A stretch of DNA of 27,456 nt from JBDTCS01 sp039923455 (GTDB lineage: Bacteria; Bacteroidota; Ignavibacteria; Palsa-1295): assembly GCA_039923455.1 (NCBI GenBank), contig JBDTCS010000148.1, positions 1 through 27,456 on the forward strand, written 5' to 3'. Below are positions 1-7,873 of the stretch, in pieces (position 1 is the first letter of the stretch; each line of letters opens with the position of its first letter). The notes below the pieces were generated by a model, which made no database searches, was not told the DNA's origin, and saw only the letters and a program-made list of their open reading frames with translations. A program made the position numbers and the translations under genes.

Positions 1-15
1 TTGTCTTGCCACACG

Positions 16-609
16 ATGCTCCTCATCTTGAGATCCACGGTTCTCGCAGTGCTTTTGTTTTTCGGACTGGCGGTTCTTACTGCTGGTTACACAGCATTGC
101 GGGCGCAGACAAAAACGCGTCCAAGAACAAGCTCAGCCCAACGGTCTTCCTCGGCAGCAGCATCCACCGCAAGTCCCGTTCGTCCGATGCATATTCTCGG
201 AATGCGACCAGGGCTTTCGCTGGATAGTATTCGAAGCGTTATCGCATCAGCTGGTGCCACTTTGCGAGAAATTTCTGAGGACTCGCTCACGCAATCATTC
301 ACAGACCACGGCCTGAAGTTGTATGTTGTCGATTCGATCATGTGTCGATTGACCTATATGCGAATGGTCTTTTTGTTCGATATGAACAGTCACCGACTCC
401 GACGTCTTTCGATTACACCACGCGAGAGCTCGATTGCCGATGGAAGGACCGACGACATTAATTCGGTTTTGCTGCTCTACTTTGGTGAGCAATGGGGTAC
501 GCCGACCATTCAATTCGATCCACCGGCGCACTTTACCTGGAAGACGGGAAACCTCGAAGTTCGCGGAATGATCAAACGGGGATATCCGCTTTGGATGATG
601 GAAGGATAA
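16..609 (+). CDS. Secreted or membrane-anchored hypothetical protein
   Basis: I do not recognise this 197-residue protein. It opens with a hydrophobic segment (about residues 1-27 from the ATG, ending near ALRAQ) that looks like a signal peptide or membrane anchor. A Ser/Ala/Thr-rich linker follows (about residues 30-55), then a compact globular domain from the sequence PMHILGMRPG onward. That GMxxGxSLDSI pattern resembles small periplasmic domains in which a short 'G-hydrophobic-RxG' lead-in precedes an alpha/beta fold, but I cannot name a family. I chose ATG 16. An in-frame TTG at position 1 is possible, and a longer gene cannot be excluded because the window begins there. The stop is TAA. 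It lies 81 bases upstream of ruvB on the same strand with no obvious terminator between, so the two may be co-transcribed. Confidence 0.75.
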   Translation: MLLILRSTVLAVLLFFGLAVLTAGYTALRAQTKTRPRTSSAQRSSSAAASTASPVRPMHILGMRPGLSLDSIRSVIASAGATLREISEDSLTQSFTDHGLKLYVVDSIMCRLTYMRMVFLFDMNSHRLRRLSITPRESSIADGRTDDINSVLLLYFGEQWGTPTIQFDPPAHFTWKTGNLEVRGMIKRGYPLWMMEG

Positions 610-690
610 GCGACTCACAATTGTTACCGAGATGCATCACACAGTTCACAGCAGCGTCCAAGAATCTCAGGAGTGTAACACGCACAATTG

Positions 691-1728
691 ATGGCCGGCC
701 CGAACAAATCGACACGCAGCGAGGTAACAAATCTTGATCGATCGGAGACAGAACTCGAGCGTTCTCTTCGACCCAAGGGGTTCGACCAATTTGTCGGGCA
801 GGACACGATACTCGATAACCTAAAGATTTTTATTCAGGCCGCGCTCGGTCGAGGTGAGGCGCTGGATCATGTGCTCTTTACCGGCCCTCCCGGGCTCGGA
901 AAGACGACGCTCGCCCACATTATCGCCGCTGAGATGGGCGCATCACTAAAGGCGACCTCCGGCCCGGTGCTCGAACGAGCTGGGGATCTTGCAGGACTTT
1001 TGACGACTCTCGAAGAAGGCGATGTACTCTTCATCGATGAGATTCACAGGCTTTCGGCCGTCGTGGAAGAATATCTCTATTCTGCGATGGAAGATTACAA
1101 GCTCGACATCATGATCGACTCCGGCCCAAGCGCCCGTTCGATACAGATCGAGCTTAAGCCGTTCACGCTTGTTGGTGCAACCACCCGTGCCGGATTGCTC
1201 TCGGCGCCGCTGCGCAGTCGATTCGGAATTACAAATCGGCTGGATTACTATCGTGCCGACACACTAAAAAAGATCATTGAACGAAGCGCGAGGCTTTTAG
1301 GACTCGAGATAGCTTCCGATGGAGCCGAAGAACTCGCTAAGCGATCACGTGGGACTCCACGAATTGCAAACAGACTGCTGAACCGCACGCGCGATTTTGC
1401 ACAGATCAAAGGCGATGGCATCGTGACGCATGCGATTGCACAGATGGCGCTATCAGCGCTTGAGGTCGATGAACACGGCCTCGATGAAATGGATAAGCGT
1501 ATTCTACTTACCATCATTGAAAAGTTTGGTGGCGGACCGGTTGGGCTGAATACTATCGCAGTCGCCGTTGGTGAAGAAGGTGGCACGATCGAAGAAGTCT
1601 ACGAGCCATTTTTGATTCAGGAAGGATTTCTGACTCGCACACCAAGAGGCCGCGAGGTCACACCATTCGCGTACAAACATTTCGGACTCCGTCCAAAACC
1701 GGCGGCGCAAACACTCTTCGGAGGTTAA
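691..1728 (+). CDS. ruvB: Holliday junction branch migration helicase RuvB
   Basis: RuvB is the hexameric AAA+ motor that, with RuvA and RuvC, drives branch migration of Holliday junctions during recombinational repair. The sequence shows the full domain order. There is an N-terminal LRPKGFDQFVGQ segment, Walker A GPPGLGKTT (about residues 65-73), Walker B LFIDEIHRL (about 113-121), the sensor-1 motif GATTRAG (about 162-168) and the arginine-finger region PLRSRFG. It ends with the C-terminal winged-helix domain, containing FGGGPVGLNTIA and the conserved TPRGR. At 345 residues it is full length. ATG 691 is preferred over TTG 688, which adds only one residue. An AGGAG at 669-673 is rather far upstream. 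No ruvA or ruvC is adjacent. Confidence 0.98.
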   Translation: MAGPNKSTRSEVTNLDRSETELERSLRPKGFDQFVGQDTILDNLKIFIQAALGRGEALDHVLFTGPPGLGKTTLAHIIAAEMGASLKATSGPVLERAGDLAGLLTTLEEGDVLFIDEIHRLSAVVEEYLYSAMEDYKLDIMIDSGPSARSIQIELKPFTLVGATTRAGLLSAPLRSRFGITNRLDYYRADTLKKIIERSARLLGLEIASDGAEELAKRSRGTPRIANRLLNRTRDFAQIKGDGIVTHAIAQMALSALEVDEHGLDEMDKRILLTIIEKFGGGPVGLNTIAVAVGEEGGTIEEVYEPFLIQEGFLTRTPRGREVTPFAYKHFGLRPKPAAQTLFGG

Positions 1729-1778
1729 CGCTTTTTAGCAGCGCCGCATAATTTTATTTTTCATTAAACACCATTTCC

Positions 1779-2441
1779 GTGAAAGGCACACCACTAACTG
1801 AGGTAAGTTTTAATTACGTTGTTGATCTATTCGCAAAAAATGAGTCAGCGCTTCTCGAGCAAATGACGAAGCGTGCGAAGGCGGCTGAAGTACCGATGAT
1901 CATGATCAGTGAAGAGCAAGCAAAGTTCGTCGGCTTTTTTCTCAAGGCGATACGTGCAAAGCGCGTGCTCGATGTCGGCACGCTCTTCGGATACAGCGCG
2001 GCTGTCATGAGTCGTGCGATGCCACCCGATTCACTTGTGCTCTCTCTGGAATTCGAGAACAAGCACGCCGATGTTGCCGAGGCAAATTTTCGTGAGCTTG
2101 GGATTACTAATGTAGAAGTGCTTCGCGGCCCGGCACTCGATCAGATGAAGCAAATGCCTGCAAACTTTTTCGATTTTATCATGATCGATGCCGACAAGAT
2201 CAATTATATCCATTACTTGAACGAGGCGCTTCGCATTATTCGACCCGGCGGCGTGATCGCTGGCGATAATGCCCTCGCATGGGGAAAGATCACAAATACG
2301 AACCTTCCGAAGGCCGATCCGGATTATATTAGCGTGACCGCTGTGCAGGCTTTTAATGCCGCATTTGCTGCCAATAACGCTATTTTTGGCATCATTGTAC
2401 CCGTCGGTGACGGCCTCGCAATGGGTGTCGTAGAAAAGTAA
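1779..2441 (+). CDS. SAM-dependent O-methyltransferase, family 3 (COG4122-like)
   Basis: This 220-residue protein fits the class I O-methyltransferase family typified by catechol and caffeoyl-CoA O-methyltransferases, which transfer the methyl group of S-adenosylmethionine to a hydroxyl, usually with a divalent metal. The SAM-binding motif I is RVLDVGTLFGYSA (about residues 62-74). An acidic motif II is in SLEFENKHADVAEANF. FIMIDADKINYIHYL (about 133-147) contains the expected metal-binding Asp, and IRPGGVIAGDNALAWGKI (about 154-171) completes the fold. The start is GTG 1779, because no ATG lies between it and the upstream in-frame limit. The gene follows ruvB by 50 bases and ends just before a strong terminator. 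The substrate cannot be inferred. Confidence 0.9.
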   Translation: MKGTPLTEVSFNYVVDLFAKNESALLEQMTKRAKAAEVPMIMISEEQAKFVGFFLKAIRAKRVLDVGTLFGYSAAVMSRAMPPDSLVLSLEFENKHADVAEANFRELGITNVEVLRGPALDQMKQMPANFFDFIMIDADKINYIHYLNEALRIIRPGGVIAGDNALAWGKITNTNLPKADPDYISVTAVQAFNAAFAANNAIFGIIVPVGDGLAMGVVEK

Positions 2442-2478
2442 GGGGCGGAACAATTCAGGCTCTTTCAAGGCTTGTTCA

Positions 2479-2515
2479 AAGCGCGGATCATCTAATCAGT
2501 GACCCGCGCTTTTTA
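2479..2515 (+). terminator. Rho-independent terminator after the O-methyltransferase gene
   Basis: AGCGCGG (2480-2486) pairs with CCGCGCT (2504-2510). Three further base pairs form inside past one mismatch, and a T-run begins at 2510. It ends the ruvB-methyltransferase transcript 38 bases after the stop codon. Confidence 0.85.
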
Positions 2516-2593
2516 AATTAACTGTAGTACCGGACTTTTTTGCGAGTATAAATCTTCACATTGCCTGTGGGATCTTTCGCAAGAGAGGAAACA

Positions 2594-2629
2594 ATGTATC
2601 CACCGGTCTGCTCGTTTTATTTTAACTAA
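2594..2629 (+). CDS. Possible 11-codon leader peptide (upstream ORF)
   Basis: A purine-rich Shine-Dalgarno-like stretch, AGAGAGGA at 2582-2589, stands five bases before ATG 2594. The reading frame encodes MYPPVCSFYFN and stops at TAA 2627-2629, 20 bases before the ATG of the next gene. This is one of the best ribosome-binding sites in the window, yet it serves an 11-codon frame. That suggests a translated leader, though chance is possible. No attenuator hairpin is evident between the stop and the downstream gene. Confidence 0.3.
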   Translation: MYPPVCSFYFN

Positions 2630-2649
2630 CTCTTGATTTGCTCTATCCC

Positions 2650-3408
2650 ATGAATCGAATTAGCCTGCATATTTATCGCGCGTTAATCCTCGCGACACTC
2701 TTCCTATCCGTTGCCTCCAACTCGCAGGCACAACTTCAAAAAACTGTTGCACTTCTGAAAGGTGACTTGCAAACTGCCGACGGTACAAAACTCGGCAACG
2801 CAAATATTTCAATTTTCAAAAGTACAGAGAAGATCTTATCGACGCGTTCGAACGAGGATGGAAGTTTTACGGCTGTTCTGCAGCCGAACACGACCTATCG
2901 CATCGCTGTGAATCACCCGCTTTATTTTTATCACGAGGATACGATCGTCGTACCGGCGCTCGATAAATATGCAGAGATTCCCTATCATGGGTCTGTGCGT
3001 CCGTTGCGCGATGGCCAGGTGTTCGAAGTTTCCACACAAATATTTGCCTATGGTAGCTCTACGCTGAATCCTGCGGTTGCGGGTCAGCTCGAAGAGATCG
3101 TAACAGCGATGAAGCACAACCAACGCCTCACACTCAGCATCATCGTGTATCCGGATCAGTCCATCAAGAATCCGAAAAAAGATGTGGCACAGGATAGGCT
3201 GTGTGCAGCTCGCGCGAGCGCCTTCATGTCCTATTTCCTTGCTAAGAATATACCGCAGAAGAGCGTAACGGTCACCCGTTCGCAGTTAGCATCGAGTGCC
3301 GAGGGACGCTTCCCCGTCGAGATCACGGAAGTGAAAAAGAAGAAATCAAAAAAGATGACAGTGCTCGTTCCACAGTTCGCGGAGATCGTTGCACACGTGA
3401 TGTCCTGA
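2650..3408 (+). CDS. Secreted carboxypeptidase-regulatory-like / OmpA-like envelope protein
   Basis: This 252-residue exported protein begins with a clear signal peptide (residues 1-28, ending SNSQAQ). Residues about 35-110 look like a carboxypeptidase regulatory-like beta-sandwich: a GDLQTADGTKLGNANISIF opening, SNEDGSFTAVL, then YRIAVNHPLYF. Residues about 120-250 resemble a divergent OmpA-like domain. They contain a VFEVSTQIFAYGSSTLNP strand, a helix QLEEIVTAMKHN and an 'AARASAFMSYFLAKNIP' helix, but lack the canonical GHTD and NRRVE motifs. The protein therefore resembles the C-terminal half of the PD40-OmpA protein at 7874-9415 and may not bind peptidoglycan. I prefer ATG 2650 to TTG 2638 because it leaves a typical signal peptide. 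A basic KKKKSKK stretch lies near the C-terminus. The exact role is unknown. Confidence 0.8.
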   Translation: MNRISLHIYRALILATLFLSVASNSQAQLQKTVALLKGDLQTADGTKLGNANISIFKSTEKILSTRSNEDGSFTAVLQPNTTYRIAVNHPLYFYHEDTIVVPALDKYAEIPYHGSVRPLRDGQVFEVSTQIFAYGSSTLNPAVAGQLEEIVTAMKHNQRLTLSIIVYPDQSIKNPKKDVAQDRLCAARASAFMSYFLAKNIPQKSVTVTRSQLASSAEGRFPVEITEVKKKKSKKMTVLVPQFAEIVAHVMS

Positions 3409-3430
3409 GCACAATTAAATATACCAAAAC

Positions 3431-3460
3431 AAAAAGGAGCGCACGATGCGCTCCTTTTTT
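3431..3460. terminator. Bidirectional rho-independent terminator
   Basis: AAAAAGGAGCGCA (3431-3443) and TGCGCTCCTTTTT (3447-3459) form a perfect 13-bp stem with a three-base loop. A/T runs on both sides let it act in either direction. It sits between two convergent genes (ends 3408 and 3482). Confidence 0.92.
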
Positions 3461-3481
3461 CATGCTCGCAAGTCAACGGTG

Positions 3482-4381
3482 CTAGTCCTCATGGACGTGC
3501 GTAACCTTCATATTTGATTTATTCAGAAAGATCGTCGAGCGAACTTCGAGCGCGTCCGTCGATGGCTTGCCATGGCTCGCGGTCACATTCACAGGTATTC
3601 GCACCCCGGTTATGCGGGATGCAACTCTACCAGTCAATAGATCGAGATACGTTGTATCGACACCGGAGATAGGCCCATCAAAGTGCAAAGCTTGCTCACC
3701 CGGTCTCTGCTGTTCACCATAGAAGATACCCTCCTGACGAGAAGTGATAACAGCCGCAGTGCCACCGAGTGTGTCAAGCACTCCATCAAACTTATAATGA
3801 TATTTTACATCATAGTAGAATGTACCGCCGGGTACTCGGACGGTATCTTGTCTCGAATCTTCCCACGTTGCACCATAGAGCACACGTTGCTCGGGTAGCG
3901 GCAGCAAGATCTTCGGTGCTTTGAAAAAATAAAACAGGAATTGCGCATCTTCGCTAAGCTGGACGGTGTCCACAACCCGCTTGGCGATCTCTTCACCGAT
4001 CATGCTGTAGGTCATCCGCGTCGTCTTGTTGATCGATCCGATCTCTTTAATCGTACTATCACGATCGAACGTAGTGAACTTCGTGAAGTACCGATCAAAG
4101 GTCCATCTGTTCTTTCGCAGATCGACGGCAATGTTTTCATAGGCAATCTGCGTGCGACTGTAAACGGGAAAAACCTTGCCGTTTTCAAGGTGATGAGTCA
4201 CAACGGTTTCGATATCATACAACGTTGTCCCCACCTGCGGCTTATAACGCAAAGTAAAGTACTCGCTTTTGAGGTGCTCCTTCTTTTCGGTCGGCGAAGT
4301 TGCATCAGGTTGTGCAAGCGCTGCTTGGCTCAAGAGAAGCAAGAGCAGCGCTGTAGTGTAGTACTTAAATTTTGTAGGCAA
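3482..4381 (-). CDS. Secreted hypothetical protein
   Basis: I do not recognise this 299-residue protein with certainty. It starts with a signal peptide, MPTKFKYYTTALLLLLLSQA then ALAQ (cleavage about residue 24). The mature part is rich in beta-strand patterns and aromatic residues (for example FLFYFFKAP, GTFYYDVKYHYKFDG). It ends with DLLTGRVASRITGVRIPVNVT and KSNMKVTHVHED. The layout of paired strands with a late 'lDllTGr' motif resembles periplasmic lipid-handling or DUF3108-like proteins, but that is only a suggestion. The only reasonable start is TTG 4381, since a stop lies 15-17 bases upstream and no ATG precedes the signal peptide. A TATAAT box lies four bases upstream of that TTG, compatible with a leaderless message. 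The 72-base gap to the preceding gene carries a second TATAAT. Confidence 0.75.
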   Translation of the reverse strand: MPTKFKYYTTALLLLLLSQAALAQPDATSPTEKKEHLKSEYFTLRYKPQVGTTLYDIETVVTHHLENGKVFPVYSRTQIAYENIAVDLRKNRWTFDRYFTKFTTFDRDSTIKEIGSINKTTRMTYSMIGEEIAKRVVDTVQLSEDAQFLFYFFKAPKILLPLPEQRVLYGATWEDSRQDTVRVPGGTFYYDVKYHYKFDGVLDTLGGTAAVITSRQEGIFYGEQQRPGEQALHFDGPISGVDTTYLDLLTGRVASRITGVRIPVNVTASHGKPSTDALEVRSTIFLNKSNMKVTHVHED

Positions 4382-4384
4382 TTG

Positions 4385-4390
4385 ATTATA
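4385..4390 (-). promoter_or_regulatory. Possible -10 box of a leaderless promoter
   Basis: TATAAT reads on the minus strand here, three bases before the TTG start at 4381. A second TATAAT lies at 4420-4425. No convincing -35 hexamer accompanies either one. Confidence 0.3.
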
Positions 4391-4434
4391 GGCAAACTAG
4401 CAAACAGAAAATACATTGGATTATACGACTTCCG

Positions 4435-4457
4435 GTAGCATACTTCGCCTATGCTAC
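4435..4457 (-). other. Perfect hairpin at the 3' end of the Asp-box gene
   Basis: GTAGCATA (4435-4442) and TATGCTAC (4450-4457) form a perfect 8-bp inverted repeat with a 7-base loop. It overlaps the stop codon of the upstream minus-strand gene. No T-run follows, so it may be a 3'-end stabilising or weak termination hairpin. Confidence 0.5.
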
Positions 4458-7400
4458 TTGACAATCGAAATTCGCTCACTCGAAACCGGAGCCCCATGCG
4501 CGTCAAGCAATCGGACGATATAAGCGCCCGAAGCAAGCGAGCGATCGAGCGCAAGCTGTACGACCGAAACAGTTGTCAAAAGTTGCTTTGATTCTATCAC
4601 GATTCCGCTTTCGGCATTCACGAGTTCTAAAGTTGCCTGCGACGGATGCTCTCCGGCAGCGAGATAGATCTGAAGCGTTGATTGGGTTGCGAGGCGAACC
4701 GGATTTGGCGAAACACCTATGATACGAAAACCGGAAGCCTGAGCAATCGGTCCATTCGTACCAACGCTCGCATGCACCGCTCGAAGATCACTAACATCGA
4801 TCGCCCAAGCAGAGCGACCATGTGTACCCGCGATTAACTGATTCTTATACAACTTAATATCACCCACGACAAGATGCGGCAAGTTGGCACCAAGCGTGCT
4901 CCAAGTCGCACCAGCGTCCGTCGTAACAAACACGCCAACATCGGATGCCGCGATCAAGCACTCATTCTTCGCTGCCGCACCACCACTATTCTCGGCAAAC
5001 GTATCGATCACGAGTGCGTTAAAAGGTGCAGCGGGTAAATTACCGGAAACACTCTTCCAAGTTTTTCCGCCATCCGTCGTCTTAAAGACGTGTCCCGTCC
5101 CGCCATATCCGGAGGTTGTACAAAAAGCTGTGAGCGAATCGGTTCTATCCGGACAGATCGCAGTCACGTAAGCGGCCGGTAAATTCCCCGTCGCGCGAAT
5201 CCAAACCGGCGCGGAATCGAGGCTGCGCAATGGATCAACAGTGGTTCTCCACAGACTCGATGTGTAGCTCCCACTTGCGACCATAGTGCCGCCCGTCCAG
5301 AGCATCGGACGATTCGCTGCATCACGCACCCCGAGCGCCAAACATCCCAAGTCACCACTCCCCCACGACTTCGGACTCGTCAGGTTTCCACCAACCGTCG
5401 GCGACCATAGCGACCACATGGTGTTCTGCGGATCCGTGTAATTAATCTTTGCATGATAGATGTGCAGGCGGGCAGTATATAAATCGGTACCTGTCACGCC
5501 ATCGAGCACAGATGGTGGAATGAATGTCACCGGCTCCGTTGTGTCGGTAAGATGATTCGGCCCTTTGAGCAGCAACCATGTCAACTCATGCCACTTGGTT
5601 GTAAGATTTTGCGTGCCAAATCCAGCTTGATCATACACGAAGTTCGGATGCAAAGAATCGAGCGATGAGCGCATGTAGAGACGACCAAGTTGAATCGATG
5701 TGAAGAGTATTGCCGGATCAGTCGGATGCGAAATCGCGACGCCACCATCCCCTCGATTAATCCAATCCCAATCGTTGTTAGCGGAAAATCCGTGGCCCAC
5801 ACTTCCGTTATCTTGCGTGCCTCCGAAAATTTTGAGATCACTCGCATTTACAAAATCACCAGTGTTCTTCATGCCTGCCCGCCACGGTTCAACGGCATAG
5901 AACATCGTGATCGGCATACCTTTGAGTTGCTCCCAATTCGCACCAAAATCATCTGTATGAAATACGCCGCCATCAGAGCCTACCAACAGATCGGCACCGG
6001 TAGCGGACGACGTAAAAGCAAGCGCGTGTTGATCGGAGTGTTGCGTGCGGTCGTTGCGAAAGTAGCGGGGATAGGCGATCGTAATATCATTGAATGTGCG
6101 TCCGCCATCGATCGAACGTATCACATCAATGCCGCCGATATAGAGTTCATTCGGTCGTAATGGATTGCCCGCAAGATAAAAATTATAATCACCCTGTCTA
6201 TACAAGACATTCACGCTGTCGGGTCCGAGTACGCCATACGGAATGTTAAGCGAAGTATCCTGTAATTGTTGCCAAGCCGTATCGGGATTTGTTGTGCGAT
6301 AGAGTCCGTAAAAATTTACATCATACTTGAAACCGGTGACGGCATTCACATCTGATTTACTGAAAGCCGCATAGAGTACCGACTTGCCACTTGAGTCGGA
6401 CCAATAGAGTGCACCGCGCGAAAGATTTTTCAGCTTCCAGCCATTCGCGATTCCTGCAGCGATCGTATCGATACGATGCCAATGTGCACCACCATCGAGC
6501 GTGTGCCACAGACCGGTGTATTGTCCACCGAGCGTGCCGGATGATTCTGTTCGACGATCCATCGTTGCAGCGATAAGGTCATTGTTATCATGCGGGTTCA
6601 TCACAAGATCAACAACCGGAAGCGTCGCAGAAGTCTTGACAGCCGTAGTGTGCGATAGCACATGTGACCACGTCGCACCCAGATCAGTCGTCTTGAATAC
6701 ACCTCGATTCGTATCTCCGCTGCTGTTCGGCCCGGGTGCCGCTACATAGATTGTGCTCGAATTCGTCGGGTCAAGGAGTATCTTCGTAATGTATTGCGTC
6801 TTTGCAAGTCCGAGATAATGCCACGTCGTGCCAGCATCGACTGTTTGCCAAATACCGTTGCCTGGGTAGCAGTCACCGCTAAAATTTGATTCACCTTGGC
6901 CGATGTAGATGATCTGCGGATTGCGTGGGTCGATCGTCACTGCACCGATTGGAAGCGCGGCAAATGTATCGGTGACGCAAACCCAACTTCTTCCATGATC
7001 GCGAGTTTTCCAAAGTCCTCCGGATGCAGCACCGGCATAAAACAGATTCGAATCTCCAGGCACGACGGCAAGGGAAGTCACTCGACCGCCTATCGACGTT
7101 GGTCCGAGTAACTGCCATTCGTGCGCAGATTCCGTGGTGTACTTTCCATGCATTCCGAAAACTGGAATTTTGCGTGCTTCTTCAAGCGCCTTCATATATG
7201 CATCCGCCGGGATTTCGGCGTTCGGCCAAGCACGCTGCTCGTACCAGCTGCGGTTAACCTCTTCTCCGTTCGATCCGGGTGGAGGCATATCGATGCCGCC
7301 GGAACGTGTATGAAGTGTCGTAACTTTTTTGTGCTTGCGGTAGTAGTGACGCTTAACGGTCTTCTGTTTCCGAACGGTGTGCTTGTGAATGGTATGCCTC

Positions 7401-7564
7401 TGAACCGTCACGACTTTTTTCGTAGTATCACTCGGTGAAAAAGCATGTGCACCATCCATCTTTGCATAGCCGGACGAAACACTTAGCGAAAGAGTGAGTA
7501 TCACCGCAAAGACCAGCGGTTGTAGGTATGAAGCAAGAGTTGGAAAAAGCTTGTCTGATTTCAT
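4454..7564 (-). CDS. Secreted Asp-box (BNR/sortilin-like) propeller protein with T9SS type A sorting domain
   Basis: This 1036-residue extracellular protein starts with a signal peptide (about residues 1-34). An unusual Lys/His/Arg-rich stretch follows (about 49-80), with little acidic charge. The main body is a beta-propeller of the BNR/VPS10-like class. I count eight Asp-box motifs of the form S/T-x-D-x-G-x-x-W/F, near residues 187, 241, 292, 355, 484, 537, 829 and 881, for example TVDAGTTW, TTDLGATW and TTDGGKTW. GGTQDNGS (about 581-588) is also typical of large secreted bacterial members. The last ~85 residues (from GVSPNPVRL, about 950) match a T9SS C-terminal sorting domain, ending GAYIVRLLDAHG...ISIVK. 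The protein is therefore expected to cross the outer membrane and be anchored or released there. Asp-boxes alone do not show sialidase activity, and no catalytic set is evident. ATG 7564 is a clean start. Confidence 0.93.
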   Translation of the reverse strand: MKSDKLFPTLASYLQPLVFAVILTLSLSVSSGYAKMDGAHAFSPSDTTKKVVTVQRHTIHKHTVRKQKTVKRHYYRKHKKVTTLHTRSGGIDMPPPGSNGEEVNRSWYEQRAWPNAEIPADAYMKALEEARKIPVFGMHGKYTTESAHEWQLLGPTSIGGRVTSLAVVPGDSNLFYAGAASGGLWKTRDHGRSWVCVTDTFAALPIGAVTIDPRNPQIIYIGQGESNFSGDCYPGNGIWQTVDAGTTWHYLGLAKTQYITKILLDPTNSSTIYVAAPGPNSSGDTNRGVFKTTDLGATWSHVLSHTTAVKTSATLPVVDLVMNPHDNNDLIAATMDRRTESSGTLGGQYTGLWHTLDGGAHWHRIDTIAAGIANGWKLKNLSRGALYWSDSSGKSVLYAAFSKSDVNAVTGFKYDVNFYGLYRTTNPDTAWQQLQDTSLNIPYGVLGPDSVNVLYRQGDYNFYLAGNPLRPNELYIGGIDVIRSIDGGRTFNDITIAYPRYFRNDRTQHSDQHALAFTSSATGADLLVGSDGGVFHTDDFGANWEQLKGMPITMFYAVEPWRAGMKNTGDFVNASDLKIFGGTQDNGSVGHGFSANNDWDWINRGDGGVAISHPTDPAILFTSIQLGRLYMRSSLDSLHPNFVYDQAGFGTQNLTTKWHELTWLLLKGPNHLTDTTEPVTFIPPSVLDGVTGTDLYTARLHIYHAKINYTDPQNTMWSLWSPTVGGNLTSPKSWGSGDLGCLALGVRDAANRPMLWTGGTMVASGSYTSSLWRTTVDPLRSLDSAPVWIRATGNLPAAYVTAICPDRTDSLTAFCTTSGYGGTGHVFKTTDGGKTWKSVSGNLPAAPFNALVIDTFAENSGGAAAKNECLIAASDVGVFVTTDAGATWSTLGANLPHLVVGDIKLYKNQLIAGTHGRSAWAIDVSDLRAVHASVGTNGPIAQASGFRIIGVSPNPVRLATQSTLQIYLAAGEHPSQATLELVNAESGIVIESKQLLTTVSVVQLALDRSLASGAYIVRLLDAHGAPVSSERISIVK

Positions 7565-7873
7565 GTTCTAAGCGTAAAGATCCGTATTCCAGTTGACCAA
7601 CACGTTTTCGGGCAAAGGAAACAAAACGGGCAATTTTTGATGCAGATATGCGATGGGTTACATCAACCCTTTCTGCATTCCATATATGTAGTAGCCACAC
7701 GCAAACAGTCTGTACCATAAAACCTAACTTTGGGTCTCAGTAATAAGTTTGGATGCCGAGAACACTAGTACCTCGGCGAACTCGGATAGTGCCGCAATAG
7801 TTAGGTGAAAAGGATTGAGTAAACGGGCATCAGCGAATGCCAAATCATCGAAAGCGAATTCTAAGCAGCGACC
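7565..7873. promoter_or_regulatory. Divergent intergenic region with two inverted repeats
   Basis: This 309-base gap separates the minus-strand Asp-box gene from the plus-strand PD40-OmpA gene, so it should hold both promoters. An imperfect nested hairpin spans 7639-7679: ATGCAGA 7640-7646 pairs with TCTGCAT 7672-7678, and inside it GGGTT 7655-7659 pairs with AACCC 7665-7669. A second inverted repeat is GCCGAG 7755-7760 with CTCGGC 7772-7777. TAAGTTTG at 7744-7751 matches the Bacteroidota -7 consensus TAnnTTTG on the plus strand, but no TTTG lies at the usual distance upstream (one at 7729-7732 is too close). No gene was seen. Confidence 0.45.

Noticed and set aside
3941..4438. 165-residue plus-strand ORF over the secreted hypothetical gene
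   Set aside because: It opposes a gene with a clear signal peptide and has the composition of an antisense shadow.
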